Below the pieces are notes generated by a model. It saw nothing but the letters and a program-made list of their open reading frames with translations. It searched no databases and was not told the origin of the DNA. 52,396 nucleotides of DNA from Chitinophagales bacterium (GTDB taxonomy: Bacteria > Bacteroidota > Bacteroidia > Chitinophagales > Chitinophagaceae), in assembly GCA_015655015.1 (NCBI GenBank), contig JAATFV010000064.1, positions 1-52,396 on the forward strand. Reading direction: 5' to 3'. The stretch's first letter is position 1, and each line of letters starts with the position of its first letter. Shown here one piece after another: positions 40,463 through 51,700 of this stretch. The position numbers and the translations under genes were made by a program.

Positions 40463-43400
40463 ATGGGAAAATTGGCGTTCCGCCGCCTGTTACACATACA
40501 GGCGAACCGCAGGCTATTTCTATTGTCTTGTTGCATCCTCTTCCAGTTCCTTGCGCGATCGCAAAGCAAGTCGCCTTCATTACAATCGCTGGTAACGATC
40601 AAGGCGGACAGTATCACTATCTTCGATGTATTCCGTTCCATCAAGACACAGACGGGGCTGGTTTTTTTCTACAGCAATCAATTGCTGGACGATAAAGAGA
40701 AGATCTCCGTCAAATGGCAGAATACCAGGCTGGACGATGCCCTGCAGTATATGTTCAAAGGCAGGAATATCACTTACCAGCTGCGCGGGGAGAAGATCCT
40801 GTTGAATGAAAAACCCGAATTACCCAAAAAAAAGGCAGAGGCTTCCTCTCCGGCATCCAACCCGCATCCGGATAGCGTCCTGCTGAAAGGCCAGGTCATG
40901 GATAGCGATGGTAAGCCCCTGGCAGGCGCTTCTGTAATGGTGAAGGGCAGGGAAAGAGGCGGGTCAGTGACAGACGAGCTGGGGGTGTTCACCATCAGTG
41001 CCGCTCCGGAGGCCATTATCAGCATCTCGATGGTGGGCATGCAGCCCCAGGAGTTGCCGGTACCCAGAAAAGGGACGATTAAAATTACGCTTCTTGCCAG
41101 GACCAGTAACCTGAATGATGTGGTAGTAGTCGGCTACGGCCAACAAAAGAGGATCACGGTAACGGGTGCGGTATCCACGGTCAATATGAACGACATGAAG
41201 ACGCCTGTTCCCAACCTGAGTAATGCCCTGGCCGGAAAAGTAGCCGGTATTATTTCGGTACAATCCAGCGGCGAGCCGGGGTATGATAATTCCACCTTTA
41301 CGATCCGGGGTATCGGAACCTTCACGGGTAATACATCTCCATTGATCATTGTGGATGGGGTGCAGCGGGAAGACGTCAACAGTACTTATGGAGGGGCATT
41401 CAATAATATCGATCCCGAAGATGTGGCGAGCATATCTCTTTTGAAGGATGCCTCTTCCACGGCGATGTATGGGGCCAAAGGCGCCAACGGGGTGTTGATC
41501 ATCACCACTAAAAGGGGCGTTGCGGGAAAACCCAAAATATCCATGAAGGTGGAATCGGGGGCTACCGGCTTCACCCAACGGCCCAAAATGCTGGATGGGG
41601 TGTCTTATATGAAGCTGTTCAATGAGGCCAGAGAGAATATGGGACAGAGCGATCTCTATTCCGCCGAGGCCATTCAAAAGACCGCCAGCGGGCTGGATCC
41701 TTCCCTGAACCCCAATGTCAACTGGATCAATACGGTCTATAAAAATTATTCACCCCTGACAAATGCCAATCTGAATATATCGGGGGGCAGCGAAGCGGTA
41801 CGATATTTTGCATCCGCCTCCTATTACGACCAGGAAGGGCCTTACAAAGTCTCCAACATGGAAGGGTACAATCCCAATCTCAGCTTTAAACGGTATGACT
41901 TTCGGACCAACCTGGATATTAACGTTACGAAAACGACCCTGCTGCAGCTGAACCTGGACGCCATGCTGGTGAACTCCCGTTATCCGGGCATTTCGTCCGC
42001 CAATCTTTGGTACTTGTCGTATGCTACCTCACCGGTGGCCTTTCCTATAAACTATCCTGACGGCAAATGGGCCGGGCCTGTTAATAACGGGGGGAAGAAT
42101 CCCATGAATGAAGTACAAAATGACGGTTACTCCACGGAGTTCCGTCCGACGGTGCAGTCCGTATTCACCGTTAACCAAAAGCTGGACGTCGTTACGAAAG
42201 GGTTATCCGCTTATGGCCGGTTCTCTTTTGACAGCTATGGAGAATTCGATAATTCCAGGAAGGGGACCAATGACCTCTACCTGGCTACAGGACGCGATGT
42301 TGACGGTAATCTGACCTATACACAGACCCGGTATGGGAACCAATTTCTCGATTATGCGCAAAGTTCCACGGGCGAACGGACGATGTACCTGGAAGGTAAT
42401 CTGAATTACGACCGTTCCTTCGGCCCTCATCATGTCGGAGCTATGGCGTTGATCAATATCAGGAACCGCTTGTTAAGTACGGCGGGTACGGTCATCAATT
42501 CGATCCCGTTCCGAAATGAGAGCATGGCCGGTCGCATCACCTACGGATATAAAGACAAATACCTGGCGGAAATAAACGGGGGGTATACCGGGTCTGAAAA
42601 TTTCGAGCCCGGTAAAAAGTTCGGTTTTTTCCCTTCCATATCCGGCGGCTGGGTCATTTCGAGAGAGGACTTCTTTGATCATCTTTCCAAAAATATATCC
42701 TTATTAAAGGTGAGGGCTTCTTATGGGGAGGTCGGGAACGATAATATTGGCTCTACCAATGGTACGATCAACCGGTTTCCTTATTTAACGCAGATCGGCG
42801 CCGGGAACAGCACGGGTTTCGGCTTAAACGGAACCGGTTATGCCGGGGAGACGGAAAATGTCATCGGGGTACAGGATCTTACCTGGGAAAAATCCTATAA
42901 ATCGGATATCGGCCTGGAGATAGGGATCCGTAGTAAGATCAGCATTACGGCAGACGTATACCAGGAAAGAAGAAAGAACATCCTGATCCCGCGCAGCACC
43001 TTGTCCTCCATTGCGGGATACAGTAATTCGCAGGTCTACGCCAACCTGGGGGAGATGAACAACAAGGGCATGGATGCCAGTATCGAATATAATGACCGGT
43101 TTGGGAAAGTAGGACTGCGGTTGTATGGCAACGTTACATATGCCCGTAACAAAATAGTATTCCAGGACGAGCCGGAGCGTAAATACACCTATCAGCGGGG
43201 GACCGGGCACATGTTCGGGGAATTTACGGGATATGTGGCCAGTGGATTATTCGCGGACCAGGCGGATATCGACAAGAATCCTTCCCAGCAGTTCGGGACG
43301 GTGGCTCCCGGGGATGTGAAATATAAGAATTTAAATACGGCGGATGACAATCTGATAGACGCGTATGACTGGAAGTATCTTGGAAAGTCCTCGTTCCCTT

Positions 43401-43921
43401 CCTGGCTGTATGGCGCCGGCTTTACCGTCAGCTATCACAACTTCGATCTCTCTATGCTCTTCCAGGGAGTAGCTAATGTGGGGATTATGGCGAATGGCTC
43501 GGGCATTCTCGCCAATGGCCTTGGCGCAGACGGTGTAGGGGTGGTCCCTTTTTCGGGGATAGGGCAGTACCCTAATAATACGCTGGCTAAAGTGGAAGAC
43601 CGGTGGACGGCTGCCAATCCGCGGCAGGATGCGTATTATCCCCGCCTGACGGTCGCCAGTCTTTCCGATAACAATTACCTGAGCAGCACCCGCTGGCTGA
43701 AGAGCGGCGCTTATTGCCGGTTGAAGCAAAGCAGCATCGGGTATAATTTTACTACCGAATCGATGAAAAGGGCGGGTCTTTCTTCTTTATATTTTTATGC
43801 TTCCGGGCAAAATCTACTGACTTTCAGCAAGTTCAAATTATGGGATCCTGAACTGGGTTCCAATGGGGCGAAATATCCCATCGGCCGGATGGTCACCATC
43901 GGCATAAGAGCTCAATTTTAG
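40463..43921 (+). CDS. SusC/RagA-type TonB-dependent receptor with STN domain (locus 2)
   Basis: A 1152-residue outer-membrane importer with signal sequence (about 1-33), STN domain (about 42-116), a Lys/Ser/Pro hinge, carboxypeptidase-regulatory-like domain (about 140-212), and the SusC signature NLNDVVVVGYG (216-226). The plug has TFTIRGIGTF, then the segment ending SISLLKDASSTAMYGAKGANGV. The barrel ends in VTIGIRAQF. It is the importer for the products of the downstream glycan-active genes. The SusD gene starts 19 bases after its stop codon. Domain composition equals the locus-1 SusC, but the sequence is a different subfamily. Confidence 0.96.
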   Translation: MGKLAFRRLLHIQANRRLFLLSCCILFQFLARSQSKSPSLQSLVTIKADSITIFDVFRSIKTQTGLVFFYSNQLLDDKEKISVKWQNTRLDDALQYMFKGRNITYQLRGEKILLNEKPELPKKKAEASSPASNPHPDSVLLKGQVMDSDGKPLAGASVMVKGRERGGSVTDELGVFTISAAPEAIISISMVGMQPQELPVPRKGTIKITLLARTSNLNDVVVVGYGQQKRITVTGAVSTVNMNDMKTPVPNLSNALAGKVAGIISVQSSGEPGYDNSTFTIRGIGTFTGNTSPLIIVDGVQREDVNSTYGGAFNNIDPEDVASISLLKDASSTAMYGAKGANGVLIITTKRGVAGKPKISMKVESGATGFTQRPKMLDGVSYMKLFNEARENMGQSDLYSAEAIQKTASGLDPSLNPNVNWINTVYKNYSPLTNANLNISGGSEAVRYFASASYYDQEGPYKVSNMEGYNPNLSFKRYDFRTNLDINVTKTTLLQLNLDAMLVNSRYPGISSANLWYLSYATSPVAFPINYPDGKWAGPVNNGGKNPMNEVQNDGYSTEFRPTVQSVFTVNQKLDVVTKGLSAYGRFSFDSYGEFDNSRKGTNDLYLATGRDVDGNLTYTQTRYGNQFLDYAQSSTGERTMYLEGNLNYDRSFGPHHVGAMALINIRNRLLSTAGTVINSIPFRNESMAGRITYGYKDKYLAEINGGYTGSENFEPGKKFGFFPSISGGWVISREDFFDHLSKNISLLKVRASYGEVGNDNIGSTNGTINRFPYLTQIGAGNSTGFGLNGTGYAGETENVIGVQDLTWEKSYKSDIGLEIGIRSKISITADVYQERRKNILIPRSTLSSIAGYSNSQVYANLGEMNNKGMDASIEYNDRFGKVGLRLYGNVTYARNKIVFQDEPERKYTYQRGTGHMFGEFTGYVASGLFADQADIDKNPSQQFGTVAPGDVKYKNLNTADDNLIDAYDWKYLGKSSFPSWLYGAGFTVSYHNFDLSMLFQGVANVGIMANGSGILANGLGADGVGVVPFSGIGQYPNNTLAKVEDRWTAANPRQDAYYPRLTVASLSDNNYLSSTRWLKSGAYCRLKQSSIGYNFTTESMKRAGLSSLYFYASGQNLLTFSKFKLWDPELGSNGAKYPIGRMVTIGIRAQF

Positions 43922-43940
43922 CCATTCAAATTTACATGCA

Positions 43941-45818
43941 ATGAAAAAAAGAAACTATAAACTTCTCTTACCGGCGTTACTGGCAGTCCTGTTCTTCCAG
44001 GCCTGTACGCACCGGCTGGATGTCAAGCCTGACAACCTGTTGACTTTCGACATGCTGTGGCAGACGAGGGCGGATGCGGAATCCTATTTGTACCAGATCT
44101 ACGGGTATATAGCCACCCCTGCCGATGACTATACGGTGCTGGGCGCCAGCGATGAGACCTCCTGTCCCACGCAGGGAGTGAACGTACGCAAAATGATATC
44201 GGGCACCTGGAACGCGCAGAGCGACTACTGGCATGGTTACTGGACGAATGCCTATTCGGCCATCCGGCAGTCTTTTGTCTTTGAACAGAATATAGGCAAG
44301 GTGCCCTCCAGCCAGCTGAGCGACGCCCTGAAGAGTCAATATAAAAGCGAAGCTCTTTTTTTACGGGGCTGGTTTTACTGGAAGCTGCTGCGGCAGTACG
44401 GTCCCTTTGTCAAGCTGGACAATACGCTGGGCATTAGCGACGACTTCAACAAGTATCCACGGGCTCCGTTCGATACCTGTGTGGCGGCCATCAATACGCT
44501 GATGGACCAGGCGGCTGCCGGCTTGCCTGACAGCTGGACTTCTTCCGCCAATCTTGGCCGGCCGACAAAGGGAAGCTGCCTGGCTGTCAAGAGCCAGCTG
44601 GCTTTGCTGGCCGCAAGCCCTTTATGGAACGGGAATCCGAATTTCTCTTCTTTTAAGAACAAGGACGGATCGGCTCTTGTTTCTGCCCAATATGATGCCG
44701 GTAAATGGAAGACGGCCGCCGCGGCCGCCAAGGCGGTGATAGACCTGAACGTGTACAAGCTGTTCACCAATCTTGACGAAGGTGATGCTCAATTGGATCC
44801 CCTGGTCTCCTTCCGGGATCTGTTCCTGACGAACTCGAATGCCGAGACGATCTTCTCCAGCAATTTGCCAAATGGGGATGGCTCCTGGGAATGGGGCCTT
44901 GAGATACGCTGCGCTCCTGCGCCGGCGGGGTATAATATGCAAAATGCCACTCAAAATGTGGTGGACGCCTTTTATATGCGCAATGGCCGTACGATCGACG
45001 ATACCCAATCCGGGTATATGGAAACGGGGTATGCGCAATCCGACGATCCTGCCCAGTGGGGGCTTGCAAAAGACGGCATCAACCGGGGGTATGTAAAAGG
45101 GAACAGCAATATGTATGTCAACCGGGAAGCGCGCTTTTATGCCAGCATACAGTATAATGGTAAACCCGTCACTTCAGCGCTGACTACCGATGACAGAAAT
45201 TATTTTTCGTCTACGGCCAACCAGGACGGCACCGGCCGCATAGAATTCTATTACTCCGGAAAATCCGGGGTGTCCACCACCAGCAGTGTGGACATGAGCG
45301 GTTATGACGTGTTGAAAAATATCAGCCCGGCCAGCAATATACGCACGGGTTCAGTTGCTTACCGGCCTTATATCCACCTGCGGTATGCCGAGATATTGTT
45401 GAATTATGTGGAGGCTCTGAACGAGTATGATCCATCGAACCCGGATATCATCACGTACCTGGATATGATACGGACGAGGGCCGGTCTGCCGGGACTGGAG
45501 GCGGTGTATCCGGATGCAGTGGGCGATCAGGAGGCCATGCGGAAGTGGATCCTTCGGGAGAGGCAGGTAGAGCTGTGTTTTGAAGGGGACCGTTATTTCA
45601 CGCTGGTTCGCCGGAAACTGATGAATGACAATGCTGTGCAGTCTATTTACCGGATGAATGTCGGAGCCAACGATAACGGGCAGGGATTTTCCTTTGATGG
45701 GTATTATACGAGGTCGCTGCTGCAGACAAGGTATTGGGATGAGAAAATGTATTTGTTCCCTATTGCGCAGAGCGATATAGACAACGACAACTCCATCGTG
45801 CAAAACCCCGGATGGTAG
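43941..45818 (+). CDS. SusD/RagB-type glycan-binding lipoprotein (locus 2)
   Basis: A 625-residue surface lipoprotein with lipobox FFQAC (Cys22). The SusD fold is shown by the N-terminal segment NLLTFDMLWQTRADAESYLYQIYGY (split over about 32-56), the TPR-like repeats with EALFLRGWFYWKLLRQYG near 134-151, and the C-terminal RPYIHLRYAEILLNYVEALNEY and ERQVELCFEGDRYFTLVRRKL segments that are classic for SusD. It captures glycan at the cell surface and closes over SusC. It is the second gene of a run of closely spaced plus-strand genes that continues to the right edge of the window. Confidence 0.96.
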   Translation: MKKRNYKLLLPALLAVLFFQACTHRLDVKPDNLLTFDMLWQTRADAESYLYQIYGYIATPADDYTVLGASDETSCPTQGVNVRKMISGTWNAQSDYWHGYWTNAYSAIRQSFVFEQNIGKVPSSQLSDALKSQYKSEALFLRGWFYWKLLRQYGPFVKLDNTLGISDDFNKYPRAPFDTCVAAINTLMDQAAAGLPDSWTSSANLGRPTKGSCLAVKSQLALLAASPLWNGNPNFSSFKNKDGSALVSAQYDAGKWKTAAAAAKAVIDLNVYKLFTNLDEGDAQLDPLVSFRDLFLTNSNAETIFSSNLPNGDGSWEWGLEIRCAPAPAGYNMQNATQNVVDAFYMRNGRTIDDTQSGYMETGYAQSDDPAQWGLAKDGINRGYVKGNSNMYVNREARFYASIQYNGKPVTSALTTDDRNYFSSTANQDGTGRIEFYYSGKSGVSTTSSVDMSGYDVLKNISPASNIRTGSVAYRPYIHLRYAEILLNYVEALNEYDPSNPDIITYLDMIRTRAGLPGLEAVYPDAVGDQEAMRKWILRERQVELCFEGDRYFTLVRRKLMNDNAVQSIYRMNVGANDNGQGFSFDGYYTRSLLQTRYWDEKMYLFPIAQSDIDNDNSIVQNPGW

Positions 45819-45860
45819 TTCCGGGAAGGTCACCAGGTGTATCACCATTAAATAACATTT

Positions 45861-47174
45861 ATGCAAAAAAAAATATTTTTCCCGATTGTTGTCCTGGCGT
45901 TCATGGGGGGGCTGATGACTGCCTGTAAGAAGAGCAATTCCTTTTCACACAATTCCTCTTCGCCCGTCATTGTAGACAGCTTTACGCCCAGCCTTGGCAG
46001 CGGCGCTACGGAGGTACTGATCTCCGGCAGCAATTTTTCGACGGACACCGCTGCGATATCCGTTACGATCAATGGCAATCCCCTGAAGGTGGTATCCGCC
46101 AACGGATCGCAGATCATGGCTATCGTTCCGAAGAAGGCAGGTTCCGGCCCCATTGTCGTCACCATTGGCGGGGGGAGCGGCAAGAGCGTGGATACGTTTA
46201 CCTACCTGTTTACCAGGACGGTGACGACGCTGGCGGGCAACGGTTCTTCGGGTTATGCGAATGGCAATGGGGCGGATGCGCAGTTCCATTTCTCCGATCC
46301 GGTCAATGCGTGGTACCGGAGTATGGGTATTATAACGGATGACAACCTGAATGTATATATAGCCGATCCGGGCAATCATTGTATCCGGAAGATCGATACG
46401 GCGGGGAATGTGACTACGCTGGCAGGCAATCCCAATACTGCGGACAATATCGACGGGCAGGGGACCGGGGCGGCATTCAGCCTTCCTTATGACCTGGCGA
46501 TCGATGCGTCGGGCAATCTCTACACGGTGGATCCCGGAACCACGAATATCCGGAAGATAACTCCCGGCGGATTGGTAACGACGCTGGCGCCTGCTGCGTA
46601 TGAGCCCTGGAGCATTGCCGTGGAGAAAAAATCGGGGGCCATCTATTATTCCAGCTCATCGGGCGGGACGGTATATGCGCTGGCTGCCGATGGCAGCAGC
46701 AGCACTATTCTGTCCGGTCTTAACGCGCCGGGGGGGATAAAGTTCGACGCGGACGGCAATCTGTATGTAGCTGTCAGCGGCGATCATGTCATTCAGAAAT
46801 TTGCTGCAGGCACCTGGAGCAGCAGTGTCATAGCAGGCACGGCGGGTAAGGCCGGCTTTCAGAACGGGTCGGGCGCTGCTGCTCTTTTGGGATATCCGTG
46901 GGGCCTGGCGATCGATGCGGCCGGCGATATCTATGTCGGCGAAAACGGCACCTGGAATGGAGGGACGGACAGTCCTGATGAGTCGGTCCGCTATATAACG
47001 GCGGGGAACTGGAATGTGAGCACGTTTGCCGGCGGCGCAACGGCTGGTTATAATGACGGCATAGGCACCGCAGCGGTATTCAGCGCTCCTATCGGGGTGG
47101 CGGTTGATAAGAACGGGACCGTGTATGTGATGGATAAAAATAATAACGTGGTGAGAAAGATAGTATCCGAGTAA
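45861..47174 (+). CDS. IPT/TIG plus NHL-repeat lipoprotein
   Basis: A 437-residue lipoprotein with lipobox LMTAC (Cys22). An IPT/TIG immunoglobulin-like domain (about 35-115, FTPSLGSGATEVLISGSNFS) is followed by an NHL-type beta-propeller (about 120-437) with repeated TLAGN, GNLY and IRKI-type blades (for example NHCIRKIDTAGNVTTLAGN and NNVVRKI). In SusCD loci this position, after SusD, is normally taken by a surface glycan-binding protein such as SusE/SusF, and IPT-containing proteins of this kind are common. I infer glycan binding at the cell surface. No catalytic residues are recognisable. Confidence 0.85.
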   Translation: MQKKIFFPIVVLAFMGGLMTACKKSNSFSHNSSSPVIVDSFTPSLGSGATEVLISGSNFSTDTAAISVTINGNPLKVVSANGSQIMAIVPKKAGSGPIVVTIGGGSGKSVDTFTYLFTRTVTTLAGNGSSGYANGNGADAQFHFSDPVNAWYRSMGIITDDNLNVYIADPGNHCIRKIDTAGNVTTLAGNPNTADNIDGQGTGAAFSLPYDLAIDASGNLYTVDPGTTNIRKITPGGLVTTLAPAAYEPWSIAVEKKSGAIYYSSSSGGTVYALAADGSSSTILSGLNAPGGIKFDADGNLYVAVSGDHVIQKFAAGTWSSSVIAGTAGKAGFQNGSGAAALLGYPWGLAIDAAGDIYVGENGTWNGGTDSPDESVRYITAGNWNVSTFAGGATAGYNDGIGTAAVFSAPIGVAVDKNGTVYVMDKNNNVVRKIVSE

Positions 47175-47193
47175 AAAGTAAAAAAAATTGTCT

Positions 47194-48735
47194 ATGAAAA
47201 TATTCTCTCCCCGGTCATTGCTGAAAATGGCCGGATTGATAAGCATCTGTTCCTGTCATTCCAAATCGATGCCGGCGGCCACGGCAACCGGGGCAACAGG
47301 GCGTGTATATTATGTGTCGGCAGCAGGAAGCGATCAGAATTCCGGCACTGTGGGCGCTCCTTTGAAACTCATCAATACGGCGCTGGCCAGGACAATGGCC
47401 GGCGATACGGTCATTCTCCGGGGGGGCGTCTATCCGGAAAAGGTGCTTTTCAAAATTTCCGGCAGCGCCGATAAACCGATCGTCGTAAAAGCATATCCTC
47501 TGGAAACTCCCGTAGTCGATGGCTCCTCCTTTTCCGTTACCGGAAGGGAGGCCGTCGTTACGATCCGCAACGTACGAAATATCGTGCTGGAAGGGTTGGA
47601 CATCTGTAACTATAAGACTGCTGCCGCATCGGTAGAGGTGAATGGAATTATTGTGGATGAAGGCTGTTCCAATATCCGGCTCCGGAATAACCGGATCTAT
47701 AATATCGAGAACAACGCCACTCCTGAGAACGGAAGGAGCGCGCATGGGATCCTGATCATCGGCAATACGGGCCAGGTCATGACGAATATCGTTGTCGACA
47801 GCAATGAGATACATGATTGCAATACGGGCTACAGCGAGAATCTCACGATCAACGGGTATGTTGACGGATTTACCATCAGCCATAACAAGGTGTACAATGC
47901 CGAAAACATAGGCATCGATGCGGCAGGCGGTTATGCGGCTAACAGCGTGGCCGCGTTCAATTATGCCCGCAATGGCGTAATTGCCGACAACGAGCTTTAT
48001 GCCATCGATGGTACTACGGGCCCTATCCCCGTCTATAGTGTGCATCATGGGGCGATCGCCATTTATATCGACGGGGCGAGGAATATCATCGTCGAACGGA
48101 ATAAGATCCATGATAGCGACCGGGGGATCGGCCTGGTGAGCGAGACGGCGGATTTCCCTACGCAGGGTGTCGTCGCCCGCAATAATTTCGTGTACAACTG
48201 TTATGCGGCGGGTATTTATCTGGGCAATTATATAGGTGCTACGGGCGGCAGCAGCCGGAATTGTTATGTGGTAAACAATACCCTGTTCCAGAATAACCGG
48301 ACGTTGGGTTATTATGATGAGGTCGAAGGCGAGCTGCGGCTTACGGAGGATTGTTTTGACAATGTCATTCAGAATAATCTCGTATATGGCAGGGCCGGGG
48401 ACGTGTATTTTCATAAATATACCGCGACCGGTTCCGGCAATATCGTCAGCAATAATTTGTATTACAGCGCCGGCGTCTCTACCTGGATATGGAATGGGAT
48501 TGAATATGCCAATTTTTCGGATTGGGTGACCGCCAGTGGGGAAACTGCTTCCATAACGGGCGTCGATCCTTTGCTGGTCAATACGCAAACGCCGGATCTG
48601 CATGTACTGATGAATTCTCCTGTAAAGAATGCCGGTATCGTTATCCAGGGTGATACAACGAATGGCACCAGGGATATAGATGGTAATCCCCGGATAGTGG
48701 GCGGGAAGATCAGCATTGGCGCACAGCAATTGTAA
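47194..48735 (+). CDS. Right-handed beta-helix lipoprotein, polysaccharide-active candidate
   Basis: A 513-residue protein with a lipoprotein-like signal (MKIFSPRSLLKMAGLISICSC, acylation at Cys19 or Cys21; a TTG two codons earlier is not needed). It opens with the DUF1565-type segment YYVSAAGSDQNSGTVGAP, then GDTVILRGGVYPEKV. It continues with many NIVVDSNEIHDC- and NNFVYNCYAAGIYLGN-like turns of a parallel beta-helix, and ends with DIDGNPRIVGGKISIGAQQ, a tail common in choice-of-anchor Q type proteins. Such helices are often pectin, alginate or glycosaminoglycan lyases or epimerases, but also non-enzymatic binders. Catalytic residues cannot be named from the sequence. Spacing to the preceding gene is 19 bases and to the GH89 gene 29 bases. 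Confidence 0.8.
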   Translation: MKIFSPRSLLKMAGLISICSCHSKSMPAATATGATGRVYYVSAAGSDQNSGTVGAPLKLINTALARTMAGDTVILRGGVYPEKVLFKISGSADKPIVVKAYPLETPVVDGSSFSVTGREAVVTIRNVRNIVLEGLDICNYKTAAASVEVNGIIVDEGCSNIRLRNNRIYNIENNATPENGRSAHGILIIGNTGQVMTNIVVDSNEIHDCNTGYSENLTINGYVDGFTISHNKVYNAENIGIDAAGGYAANSVAAFNYARNGVIADNELYAIDGTTGPIPVYSVHHGAIAIYIDGARNIIVERNKIHDSDRGIGLVSETADFPTQGVVARNNFVYNCYAAGIYLGNYIGATGGSSRNCYVVNNTLFQNNRTLGYYDEVEGELRLTEDCFDNVIQNNLVYGRAGDVYFHKYTATGSGNIVSNNLYYSAGVSTWIWNGIEYANFSDWVTASGETASITGVDPLLVNTQTPDLHVLMNSPVKNAGIVIQGDTTNGTRDIDGNPRIVGGKISIGAQQL

Positions 48736-48764
48736 TAAAAGGATCATCGTCAATATTCGAACGA

Positions 48765-51700
48765 ATGAACATACAAGTTTTGATCCGGCCTGTTCTTCTT
48801 TATGCGGCGCTGGTTTGCTGCTGTTTTTCGGTATGGGCCGGGGATTTCGAAGGGGTGCAGGCGCTGGCCGAAAGAAGGGTAAGCTGGCTGGCCGGTCACC
48901 TGGTCTTTAGAAGAACCGGAAGCGCGGCGCGGCAGGGGATGGCTGACCGGTTTGTCTTACGGTCGGAAGATGAAAAGATCGTCATTGAAGCTACGAATGC
49001 CAATGCTGCGGCGGAAGGTCTTAACTGGTACCTGAAATATTATTGTCACCGGTCCATGAGCCACATGGGGGATAATCTGTCGGCGGTATATCCTTTGCCG
49101 GTCGTTAAGGATGCGGTCACGATGACGGCCGGCGCCATCTATCGCCAGGCGCTGAACTATTGCACCTATAACTATACGATGAGCTTCTATAGCTGGGAGC
49201 AGTGGGAGCATGAGCTGGACTGGATGGCTTTGAACGGCGTCAATTTAATGCTGGTGGCCGGTGGGGAGGAGGCTGTGTGGCAAAATGTATTAAAAAGATT
49301 GGGGTATACACAAAAAGAGATAGATGATTATATCACGGGCCCTGCTTACAATGCCTGGTGGCTGATGGGAAATATCCAGGGTTGGGGCGGTCCGATGCCG
49401 CAGTCGCAGATCGATAGCCGGAAAGAGCTGGTGCAGAAGATGCTGGCGCGGATGGGGGTATTGGGGATCGAGCCGATCATGCCGGGGTTCTTTGGCATGG
49501 TGCCTTCTACGTTAAAAGAGAAATTGAGAGCGGCTGTTTTTGTACAGGGGAGCTGGGGGGCCTTTACCCGCCCTGATATCCTGGATCCTGCAGATCCGGC
49601 GTTTGACAAGGTGGCGGATCTATTCTATGAGGAAACGAAAAAGTGTTATGGGGGCCAGATACATTACTTTTCGGGGGATCCGTTTCATGAAGGGGGGCAG
49701 ACGACGGGTACTGATCTGGGCAAGGTAGGTGTGTCTATCCAGCAAGCTATGCAACGGAATTTTCCCGCATCTGTCTGGATTTTGCAGGGCTGGCAGGATA
49801 ATCCAAAGAAGGAGCTGCTATCGCTGGCGGACCGGTCGTCCATTCTTGTCCAGGAATTATTCGGTGAGAATACGAGTAATTGGGAAACGAGGAAGGGGTA
49901 TGAGGGTACTCCTTTTCTCTGGTGTACGGTTACCAATTTTGGCGAACGTCCGGGGCTCAGCGGCAAGCTCCAGCGTTTTGCCGATGAAGTACATCGCGCA
50001 TATACCGGCCCTTATGCGCCGTATATGAAAGGGGTGGGCATTATGCCGGAGGGAATCGATAACAATCCGGTAGTGTACGAGCTGGTGCTTGAACTGGCGT
50101 GGCGCGGGGGGCAGAAGACGGATGTAAGCGACTGGATAGAAGGTTATATCCGGGCGAGATATGGCAAGAGCGACGCCTCTATCTCGCAGGCCTGGAAATA
50201 CTTACTGCAAACGGTTTACAACAGTACGCCGGGTTACCAGGAAGGACCGCCGGAGAATATACTCTGCGCCCGGCCGGCCCTGGCGATAAAATCGGTATCC
50301 AGCTGGGGAACGATAAAAAAGAATTATGACAGGACCTTGTTCCGCAGGGCGGTACAGTTATTTTCGAAAGCCCTGCCCCGATTCCGCGATAGCAGGACTT
50401 ACCGGCTGGACCTTATCAATTTCTGCCGCCAGGAAATTGCCAACAGGGCCGATAGCGTTTTTGAAAACCTTCTCCGGGCCTTTCATGAAAAAGACCCGGC
50501 TTCTTTCAAGGCCGGGGCCGGTACTTTTCTACGGATGATCGACACGACGGATGATCTGTTGAACACGGATGCCTGTTTCCGGCTGAACACCTATCGGCAA
50601 TCGGCCCTCGATGCCGGCCATACGGAAGGGGAGAAAAAGAACAACCTTTTAAACGCGCTGATGCTGATAACTTATTGGGGCGGGAACAACCGGAAGGAAG
50701 ATTACCTGCATGACTATGCGTATAAGGAATGGTCCGGCCTGCTGCGGGGGTTCTATAAAAAAAGATGGGAGCTTTATTTTAATTTTCTAAACCGGCAATT
50801 GACAGGGGATACTGCGGCGGCAGCCCCGGACTTTTTTGCCTGGGAAAGGAGCTGGGTAAATAACAATCTTGCTATTGACAAAGAGCCTGCTCCAAAGGAT
50901 CTTTCAACTTTGATAGATGAATTGTACCCTGCTGGTAATTCAGGCCGCAGGCTGTCGGGGGAAATGGATGTAGTGAAGGATGGTGGGGCGTGCGGAGACC
51001 GGTGTACAGAATGGCCAAAGGAGTTGCCCGACCCCCAGCCTGGCAATCAGGCATCCTGGGCAGGTCTTCCCGGGGAGGTGATGGTCAGCTTTGCGAGTCC
51101 CGATATTCGTTATAAAAAGAGCGAAGCGCCAGCTATCAACATTCCGGCAAGGCAATGGAAGGTGGCTGCCTGGAGGGGCGAGAAAGTGAATACGCAGGTA
51201 TTGTTGTGGGGTAACAGGGCCACCAGCGGCGTCCGGCTCAGGCCCGGACCTCTTCGCAGCAAGGCCGGCATTCTTTTGCCGGCGTCGCAAGTTACTTATG
51301 GTTTTGTACGATATGTAATGACAGACGGATTGAACAAAGACGGAGGCGGCTGCGGGGTGGGAGCGGCGGCCGGATCGGATTCATCCCTGGTAGCGGACGG
51401 TATTGATTTCAGGCCGGCAAAAGATGTGGCCAGGAATACGGTGCAGCCGATATGGATCAGCATTGAAGTCCCGCAGACGCTGCCTGCGGGGATCTATTCG
51501 GGGACGTTGCGGGTAACCGGCCAGGGGCTATCCCGTACTTTATCTTACCAGGTGGATGTAAAAGCACACCTGCTCCCGGCTCCCGGTAAATGGACCTATC
51601 ATGCAGATCTCTGGCAGAACCCTTATGCGATAGCGCGGGTGCATGGAACTACGCTCTGGAGTAAAGCACATTTCGCGGCCATGAAGCCCTATATGAAAAT

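Noticed and set aside
47215..48753. Long minus-strand reading frame of 512 codons
   Set aside because: Exact antisense shadow of the beta-helix gene; the Ile/Asp/Arg-rich translation mirrors the codon pattern of the plus strand.
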